A stretch of 12,051 nt of DNA from CAZAKZ01 sp964485695 (GTDB lineage: Bacteria; Planctomycetota; JAFGQW01). Made by a program: the position numbers and the translations under genes. Of the stretch, positions 1-7,471 are shown piece after piece; within the stretch, counting starts at the first letter, position 1; every line of letters begins with the position of its first letter. Below the pieces are notes generated by a model. It had not been told where the DNA came from and ran no database searches. It saw only the letters and a list, made by a program, of their open reading frames with translations. The stretch spans positions 1-12,051 of the forward strand of contig CAZAKZ010000153.1 in assembly GCA_964485695.1 (NCBI GenBank), given 5' to 3'.

Positions 1-119
1 CAGCCCAGGGCGTCAAGAGACGGGCCGCCGAGCTCCTTGGCCTCGGGAGCGCGACGACGCTGTCCAACTGGATGGACCGACTGAGAATCAAGGCCCCCGG
101 CAAGCAGACGGATTCATGA
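1..119 (+). CDS. Sigma-54-dependent transcriptional activator, C-terminal fragment (Fis-type HTH)
   Basis: Partial gene whose 5' part lies outside the window. The frame beginning at base 3 is open to a TGA at 117-119 and encodes 38 residues. They include the segment KRRAAELLGLGSATTLSNW followed by MDRLRI. This is the usual pattern of the Fis-type helix-turn-helix (HTH_8) that ends NtrC-like enhancer-binding proteins: an 'AAELLGL' helix, a turn, then a 'TLSNWMxRL' recognition helix. Such proteins bind upstream of -24/-12 promoters and use an AAA+ domain to open the sigma-54 RNA polymerase complex. The AAA+ and sensor domains cannot be seen here, so the signal is unknown. The stop codon is one base before a sigma-54-type promoter (120-135) that faces the restriction operon. 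The activator therefore very likely controls that operon, with its binding sites possibly inside its own 3' coding end. The family call is fairly secure; the regulatory role is inferred. Confidence 0.7.
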   Translation, partial: AQGVKRRAAELLGLGSATTLSNWMDRLRIKAPGKQTDS

Positions 120-135
120 TGGTACACACTTTGCA
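120..135 (+). promoter_or_regulatory. Putative sigma-54 (-24/-12) promoter for the hsd operon
   Basis: TGGTACA-CACT-TTGCA matches the sigma-54 consensus TGGCACG-N4-TTGCW, with the invariant GG (121-122) and GC (133-134) at exactly the required spacing. The expected transcription start is about 12 nt after the GC, near base 146. It lies between a sigma-54 activator gene and hsdR, which adds weight to the match. No experimental support is available. Confidence 0.62.
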
Positions 136-147
136 TTGCTCGACAAC

Positions 148-2886
148 ATGTGGAGCGCCAGTCCTTTGACACCGCATGAGACGGAAGCCGATGCGCGAAT
201 CGCTATCGACGACCTACTCCGACGGGCCGGATGGGATCCATCGGACAAGTCCATGGTCGGAACGGAAGTCCAGTCAATTGCTGCGTCGCCGACGGTAAGC
301 CTGGAAGATCGTTCGCGGGTGCGTCCATACGAGACATATGCGCCGGTCTTCGACGTTACAGCCGCGGCGGGTGGGTTCGGATCGGACCAAGCGATCGACT
401 CGTCAACGGACGAACTCGGTTGGTTGCCCGTTGCTGGTGTACGCCTGACACGCGACCACTTCATCGTGCGGATCAGTGGGCTGTCAATGGAGCCGACGAT
501 ACCGGACGGCTCGTACGTCCTCTTTCGCGCCGATCGCGGTGGCAGCCGCGAGGGCAAGAAGGTCCTCGTCTGGCACAGAGGGTGTACAGACCCGGCTCTT
601 GGAGGCGAATTCTCCGTCAAGGAGTACACCAGTGTCAAGAGCGAGGCGCGCGATGGCACTTGGAAGCATCGCGAGATCCGCCTGAAGCCGCTTAACCCCG
701 ATCCCGCGTTTGAAGACCTGATCTTCGACCCAAGTTCGGAAGGCGATCTCCGTGTCGTGGGCGAGTTCGTATGCGTCGTCGAAACCGCGGCTGAGCAGCC
801 GCAACGTGGCGGCCGCGCGGACTACGTCTTGTACGACCAGCGCGGACGCCCGCTCGCCGTAATCGAAGCGAAGAAGAACGCTATCAACCCATACGTGGCC
901 AAGCAGCAAGCGCTGCCTTATGCGAAGGCACTTGGTGCCCCGTTTGTCTTCCTAACAAACGGCGAGCTCACCTACTTCTGGGACTACCAGAATGACGACG
1001 CTCGCCCGATCGCCGGATTCTTTTCTCGCCGAGATCTCGAACGCATGGTCGAAATGCGCTCTACGCGAAAGGCGCTCGCGACCGTCGAAATTCCCAGAGA
1101 CTACATCCGCCAGGGTGAGCCCCGGACTCTGCGTCCCTACCAGGCCGACGCGATGCGTGCCATGGACCACACTCTCGAGCTTGGCAAGCGCCGCTTCCTG
1201 ATCGAGCTACCGACTGGAACCGGCAAGACAGACCTCATTGGCTTGTATCTTAAGCGCCTCTTTCGGGCTGGCTGGGCCGAGCGAGTGCTCTTTCTCGTGG
1301 ATCGCGACCAGCTCGCCAAGCAAGCGCTCGAAGCCATTCAGGATATACTGTCGGCCCATTCGAGCTATTGGCTCCGCCCCGGGACGGTACGTCAGGAGCA
1401 GCAGATCACAGTGGCGCTGCTCCAGACGATGATCGGCCGGGTAGATGAGTACACTGCCGGCTACTTTGACGTTGTCATCGCCGACGAGTGCCACCGGTCA
1501 ATCTACGGCGCCTGGCAGACCGCTCTGACACACTTCGACGCGATCCATGTAGGACTGACGGCGACGCCGGCCAACTACATCGAGCGAAATACGTACGACT
1601 TTTATCAGTGCGAGCCGGGCAAGCCGGACTTCACCTATCCCATTCAAGATGCGTTCTGCGAAGGCTATCTCGCGCCATACCGCTTCGCTACAGGCATTAC
1701 CGAAATCCTGGCGGAAGGTGCCGATATCGATGACGAGCACTATGACCCCGGGGAGTTCGAGCGGCGGTGGACGAACGAGAAGACAAACCGGCTCATGATG
1801 GAGGAGTTCGACCGCCTTGCTTGGGAGAACTATAAAGAGCTCGCACCAGGCCAGGCAACCGGTCCGGGTAAGGCGATCGTTTTTGCCATCACTAAGCACC
1901 ATACCGCACGGCTTGCCGAGTATCTGAACGAGCTCCATCCCGAGTTGAAGGGTCGATACGCCGAGGTCATCACCTCTGATGTCGCCGACCCCGACGCGCT
2001 AATACGGAAGTTCAAGACCGAGACCTACCCGATGGTCGCCGTGAGCGTCGGCATGCTCGACACCGGCTTCGACTGCCGCGAGGTACTCCACCTCCTGCTA
2101 TGCCGGCGGGTCCGTAGTCCCATCCTCTACCAGCAGATGCGGGGTCGCGGCACCCGAACCGCCCCCCATATCCAGAAGCAGAAGTTCGTCATCTACGACT
2201 TCTTCAAGAACCACGAGTATTTCAACGACAGCGACACAGACGTCTTCACTGGGACAGGCGGCGGCCGGGCTCCTGGTGGTGGGGCGACAACGCCCAAGCC
2301 GGGCGGGAAGCTTGTCGAGCTGGGACTCGAGGACGAGTGGCTGGAAGCCGTGACCTATGTCGAGGTCGGCCCGGAAGGCGAGCGGGTCGACAAGAAAGAG
2401 TACGTCAGCCATTGGGAGGAAGCGGTTCGATCTCAGGCCAAGGACGACGCCCTAGTCCAGAAGGTGCGCGACGAGGAGCCACTCGAGCCGCAGGAAGAAG
2501 AAGAGCTCACGCGACGCCTCAACCAGCCGGAGCACTACTTCAACGAGGATAACCTTCGGCGCGCCTACCGCGACCCGGGTGGCAATCTGATCAACTTCAT
2601 CCGTGCGGCGCTGGGCAAACTGTCCATAAAAAGCCGTGAGGAGAAACTCGAAGAGGCTTTCAGGGCATGGTTGGTGTCCCGCTCCCTCACACCGCAGCAG
2701 GCAGAATATCTCTGTCTCTTGAAGAACCGCGGCATCGCCACCGGCCAGGTGCGTCTCGAAGATCTCTTCGAGCCGCCGCTGTCGATCCTCGATGCCGCAG
2801 GCAAGGGGATTGAGCTCTTCGGAGAGCAAGGATTGCGGGAGATGGTCGAGGAGCTGAACGAGGGCGTCTTCAAGAGCGCAAGCTGA
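148..2886 (+). CDS. hsdR: Type I restriction enzyme R subunit (HsdR) with an inserted S24/LexA-like peptidase domain
   Basis: This is the motor and nuclease subunit of a Type I restriction system. With HsdM and HsdS it translocates unmethylated DNA using ATP and cuts it. Numbered from ATG 148 (912 aa): residues 11-29 look like the first helix of the HsdR nuclease domain. Residues ~61-212 are an S24 peptidase-like domain. The PD-(D/E)xK motif follows, with D225, E240 and K242 (IEAKK). Helicase motifs are Walker A GTGKT 357-361, DECH 446-449, GLTATP 469-474 and QMRGRGTR 663-670. A Gly/Pro-rich linker at ~702-721 leads to an EcoEI-type C-terminal domain (~731-905). The length is above what I expect for EcoEI-like R subunits, and the insert accounts for the difference. 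TTG 136 would extend the frame but lies immediately after the -12 element, so it was not chosen; ATG 148 or TTG 166 is more likely. It is the first gene of a six-gene operon. The HsdR call is very secure; the inserted domain is strong on motifs; its activity is unproven. Confidence 0.95.
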   Translation: MWSASPLTPHETEADARIAIDDLLRRAGWDPSDKSMVGTEVQSIAASPTVSLEDRSRVRPYETYAPVFDVTAAAGGFGSDQAIDSSTDELGWLPVAGVRLTRDHFIVRISGLSMEPTIPDGSYVLFRADRGGSREGKKVLVWHRGCTDPALGGEFSVKEYTSVKSEARDGTWKHREIRLKPLNPDPAFEDLIFDPSSEGDLRVVGEFVCVVETAAEQPQRGGRADYVLYDQRGRPLAVIEAKKNAINPYVAKQQALPYAKALGAPFVFLTNGELTYFWDYQNDDARPIAGFFSRRDLERMVEMRSTRKALATVEIPRDYIRQGEPRTLRPYQADAMRAMDHTLELGKRRFLIELPTGTGKTDLIGLYLKRLFRAGWAERVLFLVDRDQLAKQALEAIQDILSAHSSYWLRPGTVRQEQQITVALLQTMIGRVDEYTAGYFDVVIADECHRSIYGAWQTALTHFDAIHVGLTATPANYIERNTYDFYQCEPGKPDFTYPIQDAFCEGYLAPYRFATGITEILAEGADIDDEHYDPGEFERRWTNEKTNRLMMEEFDRLAWENYKELAPGQATGPGKAIVFAITKHHTARLAEYLNELHPELKGRYAEVITSDVADPDALIRKFKTETYPMVAVSVGMLDTGFDCREVLHLLLCRRVRSPILYQQMRGRGTRTAPHIQKQKFVIYDFFKNHEYFNDSDTDVFTGTGGGRAPGGGATTPKPGGKLVELGLEDEWLEAVTYVEVGPEGERVDKKEYVSHWEEAVRSQAKDDALVQKVRDEEPLEPQEEEELTRRLNQPEHYFNEDNLRRAYRDPGGNLINFIRAALGKLSIKSREEKLEEAFRAWLVSRSLTPQQAEYLCLLKNRGIATGQVRLEDLFEPPLSILDAAGKGIELFGEQGLREMVEELNEGVFKSAS
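152..155 (+). promoter_or_regulatory. Possible ribosome binding site (GGAG) for an internal hsdR start at TTG 166
   Basis: If transcription starts near base 146, an mRNA using ATG 148 would be leaderless. GGAG at 152-155 lies 10 nt upstream of an in-frame TTG at 166, which would give a protein beginning M-T-P-H-E-T-E-A, directly at the conserved first helix of the nuclease domain. This is a reasonable alternative start, but the spacing is long and the motif is only four bases. Confidence 0.3.
328..783 (+). other. S24 (LexA/UmuD/lambda CI-type) peptidase domain inserted in HsdR
   Basis: The domain begins with APVFDVTAAAGGFG, like the linker that holds the Ala-Gly cleavage site of S24 repressors (candidate bond A74-G75, bases 367-372). 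It continues with VRISGLSMEPTIPDGSYVLF, the classical nucleophile motif with Ser113 (codon 484-486), then EFSVKEY with the candidate general base Lys158 (codon 619-621), and ends in the strand DLRVVGEFVCVVE. Cleavage site to Ser is 39 residues and Ser to Lys is 45, close to lambda CI (38 and 43). Known family members self-cleave when RecA is activated on single-stranded DNA. Whether this copy does so is unknown; a purely structural role is possible. Confidence 0.8.
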
Positions 2887-2897
2887 CGAGGAGTACG

Positions 2898-4547
2898 ATG
2901 GATCACAGTCTTAGGAGGAAACTGGATCGAATCACCGACATCCTCTGGGCCGGCGGTGTCACCAATCCAGTCACCTACATCGAGCAGATTTCCTATCTCA
3001 TCTACCTGAAGCTCCTCGATGAGGAGGAGGCGAGTCGCGAGCTCAAAGGCCGCCTCGTCGCGGGTAACGGTGTGCGACTCTTCCCTGGCCAAGCTGAGCG
3101 TTTCCGCTGGTCCAAGTGGCGCTTCAATAGCGGAAACGAGTTGCGGGACTTCGTGCGCGACGAGGTCTTCCCGTACATGGCCTCGCTGGTCAAAGACGAG
3201 CCGCAGGTCGCTGAGTACTTTCGCGATTCGGTCCTGGAGATCGTCGACCCGAACGTCTTGAAGCAGGTGATCGACGAGCTCGACTCGATCGACTTCCGGA
3301 AGCTTGGCCCGGACGTGAAAGGCGACATATTCGAGTATCTTCTCACCCACCTCGGTCAGTCGGCACTGAACGGCCAGTTCCGTACCCCCCGGCAGATTCG
3401 TGCTTTCATGGTGGAGATGGTCGACCCAGACCTCGGTGACAGCGTATATGATCCCGCCTGCGGGACCGCAGGTTTCCTGATCGACGTCGTGGACTACATT
3501 CTTGCCCGCTACAGCGAGGAGCCCCAAGAGATACCGATCTACGGAGAGGATTGGCTTGAAAAGCGCCGACAGACTCTCGATGAGGCGAGAAAGGAGATCC
3601 CGAGTCTTCAGACCTACAGAAAGGGACCTGGTGAGAAGATTCCCGACTGGGGGAGGCTCGAAGCGTCGATCTATGGGACCGACGTGTCGCGCCAGATGAT
3701 GCGGATCTCGATGATGAACCTTGTCCTGCACGGGATCCGCAAGGCCCATCTCAAGCGCGCGAATGTTCTCTCGGAAATGAGCGGCCTCACCGAGGACGAT
3801 CTCAACCGTAGCTATCAGGTAATCCTCTCGAACCCGCCCTTCGCCGGCCAGATTCCCAAGGAGTCGATTCGGCAGGACCTGCCGACAAAATCGAAGAAGA
3901 GCGAGCTCTTGTTCCTCGCGGCCATGCTCCGCTCTCTCGCGCCGGGCGGCCGTTGCGCTGTGGTCGTCCCCGAGGGCGCGCTCTTCGGATCGACGGGTGC
4001 GCATAGGAACCTGCGCGAGAAGCTGGTTCGCGAGTTCGAGCTGCTCGCCGTGGTGTCTCTGCCGGCCGGCGTGTTCAAGCCCTACGCGGGAGTCAAGACG
4101 TCGGTCCTCGTCTTCCGGCGTCCCACGAGCGAGCCCTCGAGCGGCAAGGGGGCGACGAAGCGCATCTGGTTCTACGCGATTACGAACGACGGATACGATC
4201 CCGACAAGATCCAGGGCGGCGGTCGTCCGGAGACACCCGAGCAGAACGACATACCGGGACTTCTCGCCGCCTGGTCCGATTACAAATCCTCGAGGTTCCA
4301 AACGCCTCCGGGCGTCAAGGCCAGTGCCTTGCTCGAGCCGGGCAGCAAGGAGCCGCGGTGCTGGTGGGCACCATTTGACACTGTCGCCCAGCACGACTGG
4401 AACCTGGCTGCCTCCCGCTACAGGCCCCGCGTGGCCGAGCCGGTGCCCGACGAGGATCCGGCCGAGTTGATCCGCGAGGTGCTCCGGATCGAAAGGGCAA
4501 TCGCGACAGGCCTGGAAGAACTACTGAGCGACGTGGGGGGCAAGTAA
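2898..4547 (+). CDS. hsdM: Type I restriction-modification methyltransferase subunit (HsdM)
   Basis: This is the N6-adenine DNA methyltransferase subunit. It transfers a methyl group from S-adenosylmethionine to adenines in the site chosen by HsdS, and is also needed for restriction. The 549-residue protein has an N-terminal helical HsdM domain (residues ~5-140, with TYIEQISYLIYLKLLDEEE). The SAM-binding motif I is DPACGTAGF (185-193), an acidic-loop region is YGTD (259-262), and the catalytic N6-adenine motif is NPPF (312-315). Length and order are typical of the family. GAGGAG at 2888-2893 is a clear ribosome binding site 4 nt before the ATG, and only 11 nt separate the gene from hsdR. The stop codon TAATG overlaps the hsdS start by one base, indicating translational coupling. 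All key motifs are intact, so the enzyme is probably active. Confidence 0.97.
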   Translation: MDHSLRRKLDRITDILWAGGVTNPVTYIEQISYLIYLKLLDEEEASRELKGRLVAGNGVRLFPGQAERFRWSKWRFNSGNELRDFVRDEVFPYMASLVKDEPQVAEYFRDSVLEIVDPNVLKQVIDELDSIDFRKLGPDVKGDIFEYLLTHLGQSALNGQFRTPRQIRAFMVEMVDPDLGDSVYDPACGTAGFLIDVVDYILARYSEEPQEIPIYGEDWLEKRRQTLDEARKEIPSLQTYRKGPGEKIPDWGRLEASIYGTDVSRQMMRISMMNLVLHGIRKAHLKRANVLSEMSGLTEDDLNRSYQVILSNPPFAGQIPKESIRQDLPTKSKKSELLFLAAMLRSLAPGGRCAVVVPEGALFGSTGAHRNLREKLVREFELLAVVSLPAGVFKPYAGVKTSVLVFRRPTSEPSSGKGATKRIWFYAITNDGYDPDKIQGGGRPETPEQNDIPGLLAAWSDYKSSRFQTPPGVKASALLEPGSKEPRCWWAPFDTVAQHDWNLAASRYRPRVAEPVPDEDPAELIREVLRIERAIATGLEELLSDVGGK

Positions 4548-5779
4548 TGGAGTGGCGTCGCTACGCGATTAGAGAAGTCGCGCCCGCTGTTCCGGCTCAG
4601 GTCCGGTTCAAACCAGACGAACTCGTCTGGCACCTCGGCTTGGAACATATCGCGAGTCACACGGGTGAAATCCCGCACAAGCACAAGGCCCCGGCCGCCG
4701 AAGCAGGGAGTTCGACGATCGCTTTCGATCAGGGCAACGTGCTATATTCCAAACTCCGGCCCTATCTCAACAAAGTCGCTGTTCCGGAGGAAGCTGGGAT
4801 TGCTACGACCGAGCTAATCCCGCTTCGGCCACGGGAGGACCTACTGTACCGGAAGTATTTGGCGTACTACTTACGGTCACCAACGTTCTTGTCGTTTGCG
4901 TCTCAGTACGTAACGGGGGCGAAGATGCCGCGAGTGATCCTCGACAGGTTCTGGGCTCACGAGCTGCCTCTTCCTCCCCTCTCCGAACAGCGCCGCATCG
5001 TCGAAATCCTCGACCAGGCCGACCGCATCCGCCGCCTCCGCGTCGAAGCCGACGCCAAAGCAGAGCGTATTCTGCCGGTGCTGTTCATCAAAATGTTCGG
5101 GGATCCTGTGACGAACCCACGAGGATGGCGCAAACGTCGCATTTCCGAGCTGGCAGTCGTCATGACTGGAAACACGCCCTCGCGCAAGAAGCCGAAGTAT
5201 TACGGCGACTACATCGAATGGGTAAAATCGGACAACCTAAACACACCCTCGCACTACATCACGCGAAGTAGCGAGTGTCTTTCCGAGCAGGGAGTAGGGG
5301 TCGGTAGGACGGCACCATCGGGCTCAACGCTCGTGACATGCATCGCTGGCAGCCCGGGGGCCATTGGGAACGCGGCACTGACAGAGCGCAAGGTGGCATT
5401 CAATCAACAAATCAACTCTGCAACCCCTCGCGATGGGGTGGATGCCTATTTCCTCTACGGACACTTCGTTGTTGGCAAGCGCCTCGTTCAAGCGGCCTCG
5501 ACGGGCGGAATGAAGGGTATGGTGTCGAAGAGTCGCTTTTCGGCCATCGAGTTTCTGGCTCCTCCACCGGACCTTCAGGAGTGCTTTGGAAACCAGTGCA
5601 GGCGACTCTGCGTGCAGAATGAGTCTCGATTGAACCAGACCCGTAAGCTGGAAGAGCTCTTCGTTCTCATCACCCACCGGGCGTTTTCCGGTGCGTTGAC
5701 GGAATCTTGGCGGGAAGCCCACGAGAAAGAGCTCCTCCAGGAGATGGAGCAACAGGCCAGAGCGCTCGCGGTGGGGTGA
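4547..5779 (+). CDS. hsdS: Type I restriction-modification specificity subunit (HsdS)
   Basis: HsdS recognises the bipartite DNA target for both methylation and cleavage. The 410-residue protein has the usual two-half layout. The first target recognition domain is ~1-138. A central conserved region follows (LPLPPLSEQRRIVEILDQAD, ~140-160, then a helix and IKMFGDPVTNPRGW, ~181-194). The second target recognition domain is ~195-338. A distal conserved region (APPPDLQECFG onward, ~338-390) has an LEELFVLITHRAF helix. The distal copy of the conserved repeat is less canonical than the central one (DLQECFG in place of LSEQRRI), as is common. The two recognition domains differ in sequence, implying an asymmetric split target that cannot be predicted by eye. 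The start codon overlaps the hsdM stop, with a G-rich stretch just upstream serving as ribosome binding site. The TGA stop is in the same frame as the next gene, one codon before its TTG start. Confidence 0.95.
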   Translation: MEWRRYAIREVAPAVPAQVRFKPDELVWHLGLEHIASHTGEIPHKHKAPAAEAGSSTIAFDQGNVLYSKLRPYLNKVAVPEEAGIATTELIPLRPREDLLYRKYLAYYLRSPTFLSFASQYVTGAKMPRVILDRFWAHELPLPPLSEQRRIVEILDQADRIRRLRVEADAKAERILPVLFIKMFGDPVTNPRGWRKRRISELAVVMTGNTPSRKKPKYYGDYIEWVKSDNLNTPSHYITRSSECLSEQGVGVGRTAPSGSTLVTCIAGSPGAIGNAALTERKVAFNQQINSATPRDGVDAYFLYGHFVVGKRLVQAASTGGMKGMVSKSRFSAIEFLAPPPDLQECFGNQCRRLCVQNESRLNQTRKLEELFVLITHRAFSGALTESWREAHEKELLQEMEQQARALAVG

Positions 5780-5782
5780 CAG

Positions 5783-7471
5783 TTGAAGATCAAGCGCATC
5801 CACATCGAGAACTACAGGTCGATCAAAACGCTCGATTTCGAGCCAGGCCCCTACTGTGTACTCATCGGCGAGAACAACTCGGGGAAGTCGAATATCCTGC
5901 GCGCCTTGAACCTGGTTCTCGGAGAAACCTGGCCGAGCGAGCGGAGTTTCTCCGACGAGGATTTCCACAACCAGGATACAAGTCAGGACATCGTTATCCG
6001 CGTGTTCTTCGATGACGTGATCGAGGATTGGCGCAACAAGTACAAGGTCGAGATCGGTGGCCTCGAACTCCGCTGCAAGGCGTACAAGCGAAGAGTCGGC
6101 CAGAAGCCAGCAGGTACTCTGGCCACCGACTACTTCTGCGTAACGCCCAACGGGAAGCCCGCGCAGTACCCGAGCGAACCACTCCAGAAGGGCAAGAAGC
6201 ACACAGGTCAATGGCTGCCATATCGCGTCTCACGTGACCTCCGAGATCGAGTTCCTTTCATCTATGTCGGTGTGCAGCGCGACTACGGTCGCCACACGCC
6301 CACGAGCCGCTGGTCCGTTCTACGGCGCCTCCTGAACGAGGTGAACACCGCGTTTCTCAACGACAAGACGGAGATCACAGTTGAGAGACCCGACGGGACA
6401 GTTGAGCGAATGACGCGCCGGCAGGCGTTCGAGTCAACCGTGAAAGCCGCTTACCGCTATCTTCGGACCGATCAGTTCGTCGATATTGAGGAGAAGCTCG
6501 CCGCGAACGCGCTGGAGCAGATGGGTCTCAATCCCGCCACCGACAAGGTCGAACTCAGTTTCGAGAGTCACGACCCGACGAATGCATTCAGGTCCCTCCA
6601 GCTCTACGTCGAGGAGATGGGCATCACCAGCCCAGCGGGCGAGGTCGGCGCCGGTTTGCAGAGCGCAATCGTGGTCGCGATCTTCCGGACGTACGAGGAG
6701 CTCAAGCGCGAGGGTGCGATGTTCGCTCTGGAGGAGCCCGAGGTGTTTCTTCACCCCCATCGGGCGAGGTATTTCGCGAGAGTCCTGCGGTCGCTTACAG
6801 AGAAGGGCAACCAGGTGTTTCTCACCACGCACTCCCCCATATTCGTCCAGTTGGATCAACCGGAGTGCGTTGCGCTGGTGCGGCGGACCGAAACGGACGG
6901 TACGACGGTAAGGCTGACTTCCAAATCGGTGCTTGCGCCGACCCAGCGGAAGGCCCTTCGTCTCCTCACTGAATTCGATACCCAGCGAAACGAGCTCTTC
7001 TTCGCGCGAAGCGTCCTCCTGGTCGAGGGCGCGACCGAGAAGGTCGCACTTCCTCTCGTGTTTCACGCGCTCGGCCATGATCTGAACCGTCTCGGAATTT
7101 CCGTTGTCGAGGTCGGAGGCAAGACGAAGATGACGCTCTTCGTTACCGTGTGCAAAGCACTTGAGATCCCCTTTGCGGTGCTTGTCGACCACGACGTGAA
7201 GGAGATCGATCCGTCCTGGAGTGAGAGCCGCCAGGAACAGGGGCGTGAGCGCAACGCGAAGCACGAGCGGTGGAACCGAGATATCAAGGAGTCGTGTTCA
7301 GCGGAGTCCGTGTCTTGGATGAGACCTGATTTCGAGACCGAGCTGGGCCTGCCACATGATGAATCTGAGAAGATCGACCGCGCGCTTGCCCTTTTCGCGG
7401 ACGCCACGGCCGCAAACGTCCCCGAGGTCTTGAAGCCCGTTGTCGACAAAGTCGTGGAGTTAGCGCAATGA
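5783..7471 (+). CDS. OLD-family ATP-dependent endonuclease (ABC-type ATPase plus Toprim)
   Basis: This is a predicted nucleotide-regulated DNA endonuclease of the OLD family, to which the Gabija protein GajA also belongs. In the 562-residue protein the N-terminal ATPase has IHIENYRSIK at the first strand and Walker A GENNSGKS (29-36). An ABC-signature-like segment, GEVGAGLQS, is at ~286-294. Walker B is FALEEPEVFLHP (314-325) and the H-loop is TTHSP (348-352). The C-terminal Toprim domain has VLLVEGATEK (E415 and E419), a VGGK turn (444-447), VLVDHD with D469 and D471, and an acidic RPDFETE segment (514-520). Metal-binding residues appear intact. Translation probably starts at TTG 5783, since the previous codon but one is the hsdS stop and the domain's first strand begins at residue 2. 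GGTGGGG at ~5770-5776 is a fitting ribosome binding site. The gene is followed by a 4-nt overlap (ATGA) with the next ATPase. The family is secure; a defence role is inferred from context. Confidence 0.9.
   Translation: MKIKRIHIENYRSIKTLDFEPGPYCVLIGENNSGKSNILRALNLVLGETWPSERSFSDEDFHNQDTSQDIVIRVFFDDVIEDWRNKYKVEIGGLELRCKAYKRRVGQKPAGTLATDYFCVTPNGKPAQYPSEPLQKGKKHTGQWLPYRVSRDLRDRVPFIYVGVQRDYGRHTPTSRWSVLRRLLNEVNTAFLNDKTEITVERPDGTVERMTRRQAFESTVKAAYRYLRTDQFVDIEEKLAANALEQMGLNPATDKVELSFESHDPTNAFRSLQLYVEEMGITSPAGEVGAGLQSAIVVAIFRTYEELKREGAMFALEEPEVFLHPHRARYFARVLRSLTEKGNQVFLTTHSPIFVQLDQPECVALVRRTETDGTTVRLTSKSVLAPTQRKALRLLTEFDTQRNELFFARSVLLVEGATEKVALPLVFHALGHDLNRLGISVVEVGGKTKMTLFVTVCKALEIPFAVLVDHDVKEIDPSWSESRQEQGRERNAKHERWNRDIKESCSAESVSWMRPDFETELGLPHDESEKIDRALALFADATAANVPEVLKPVVDKVVELAQ

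Noticed and set aside
136..138. TTG 136 as the hsdR start
   Set aside because: It sits immediately after the -12 element of the sigma-54 promoter and upstream of the expected transcription start, and has no ribosome binding site.
2565..4394. Long minus-strand open frame (609 codons) opposite hsdR/hsdM
   Set aside because: It lies antisense to conserved HsdR and HsdM domains, has no recognisable domain, and is rich in Arg/Leu/Glu as expected for a shadow frame in GC-rich DNA.
5324..6211. Minus-strand open frame (295 codons) across the hsdS/OLD junction
   Set aside because: It is antisense to two genes with clear family motifs and shows no motif or ribosome binding site of its own.
6434..7264. 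Minus-strand open frame (276 codons) inside the OLD gene
   Set aside because: It mirrors the Walker B and Toprim coding region; no independent evidence of coding.
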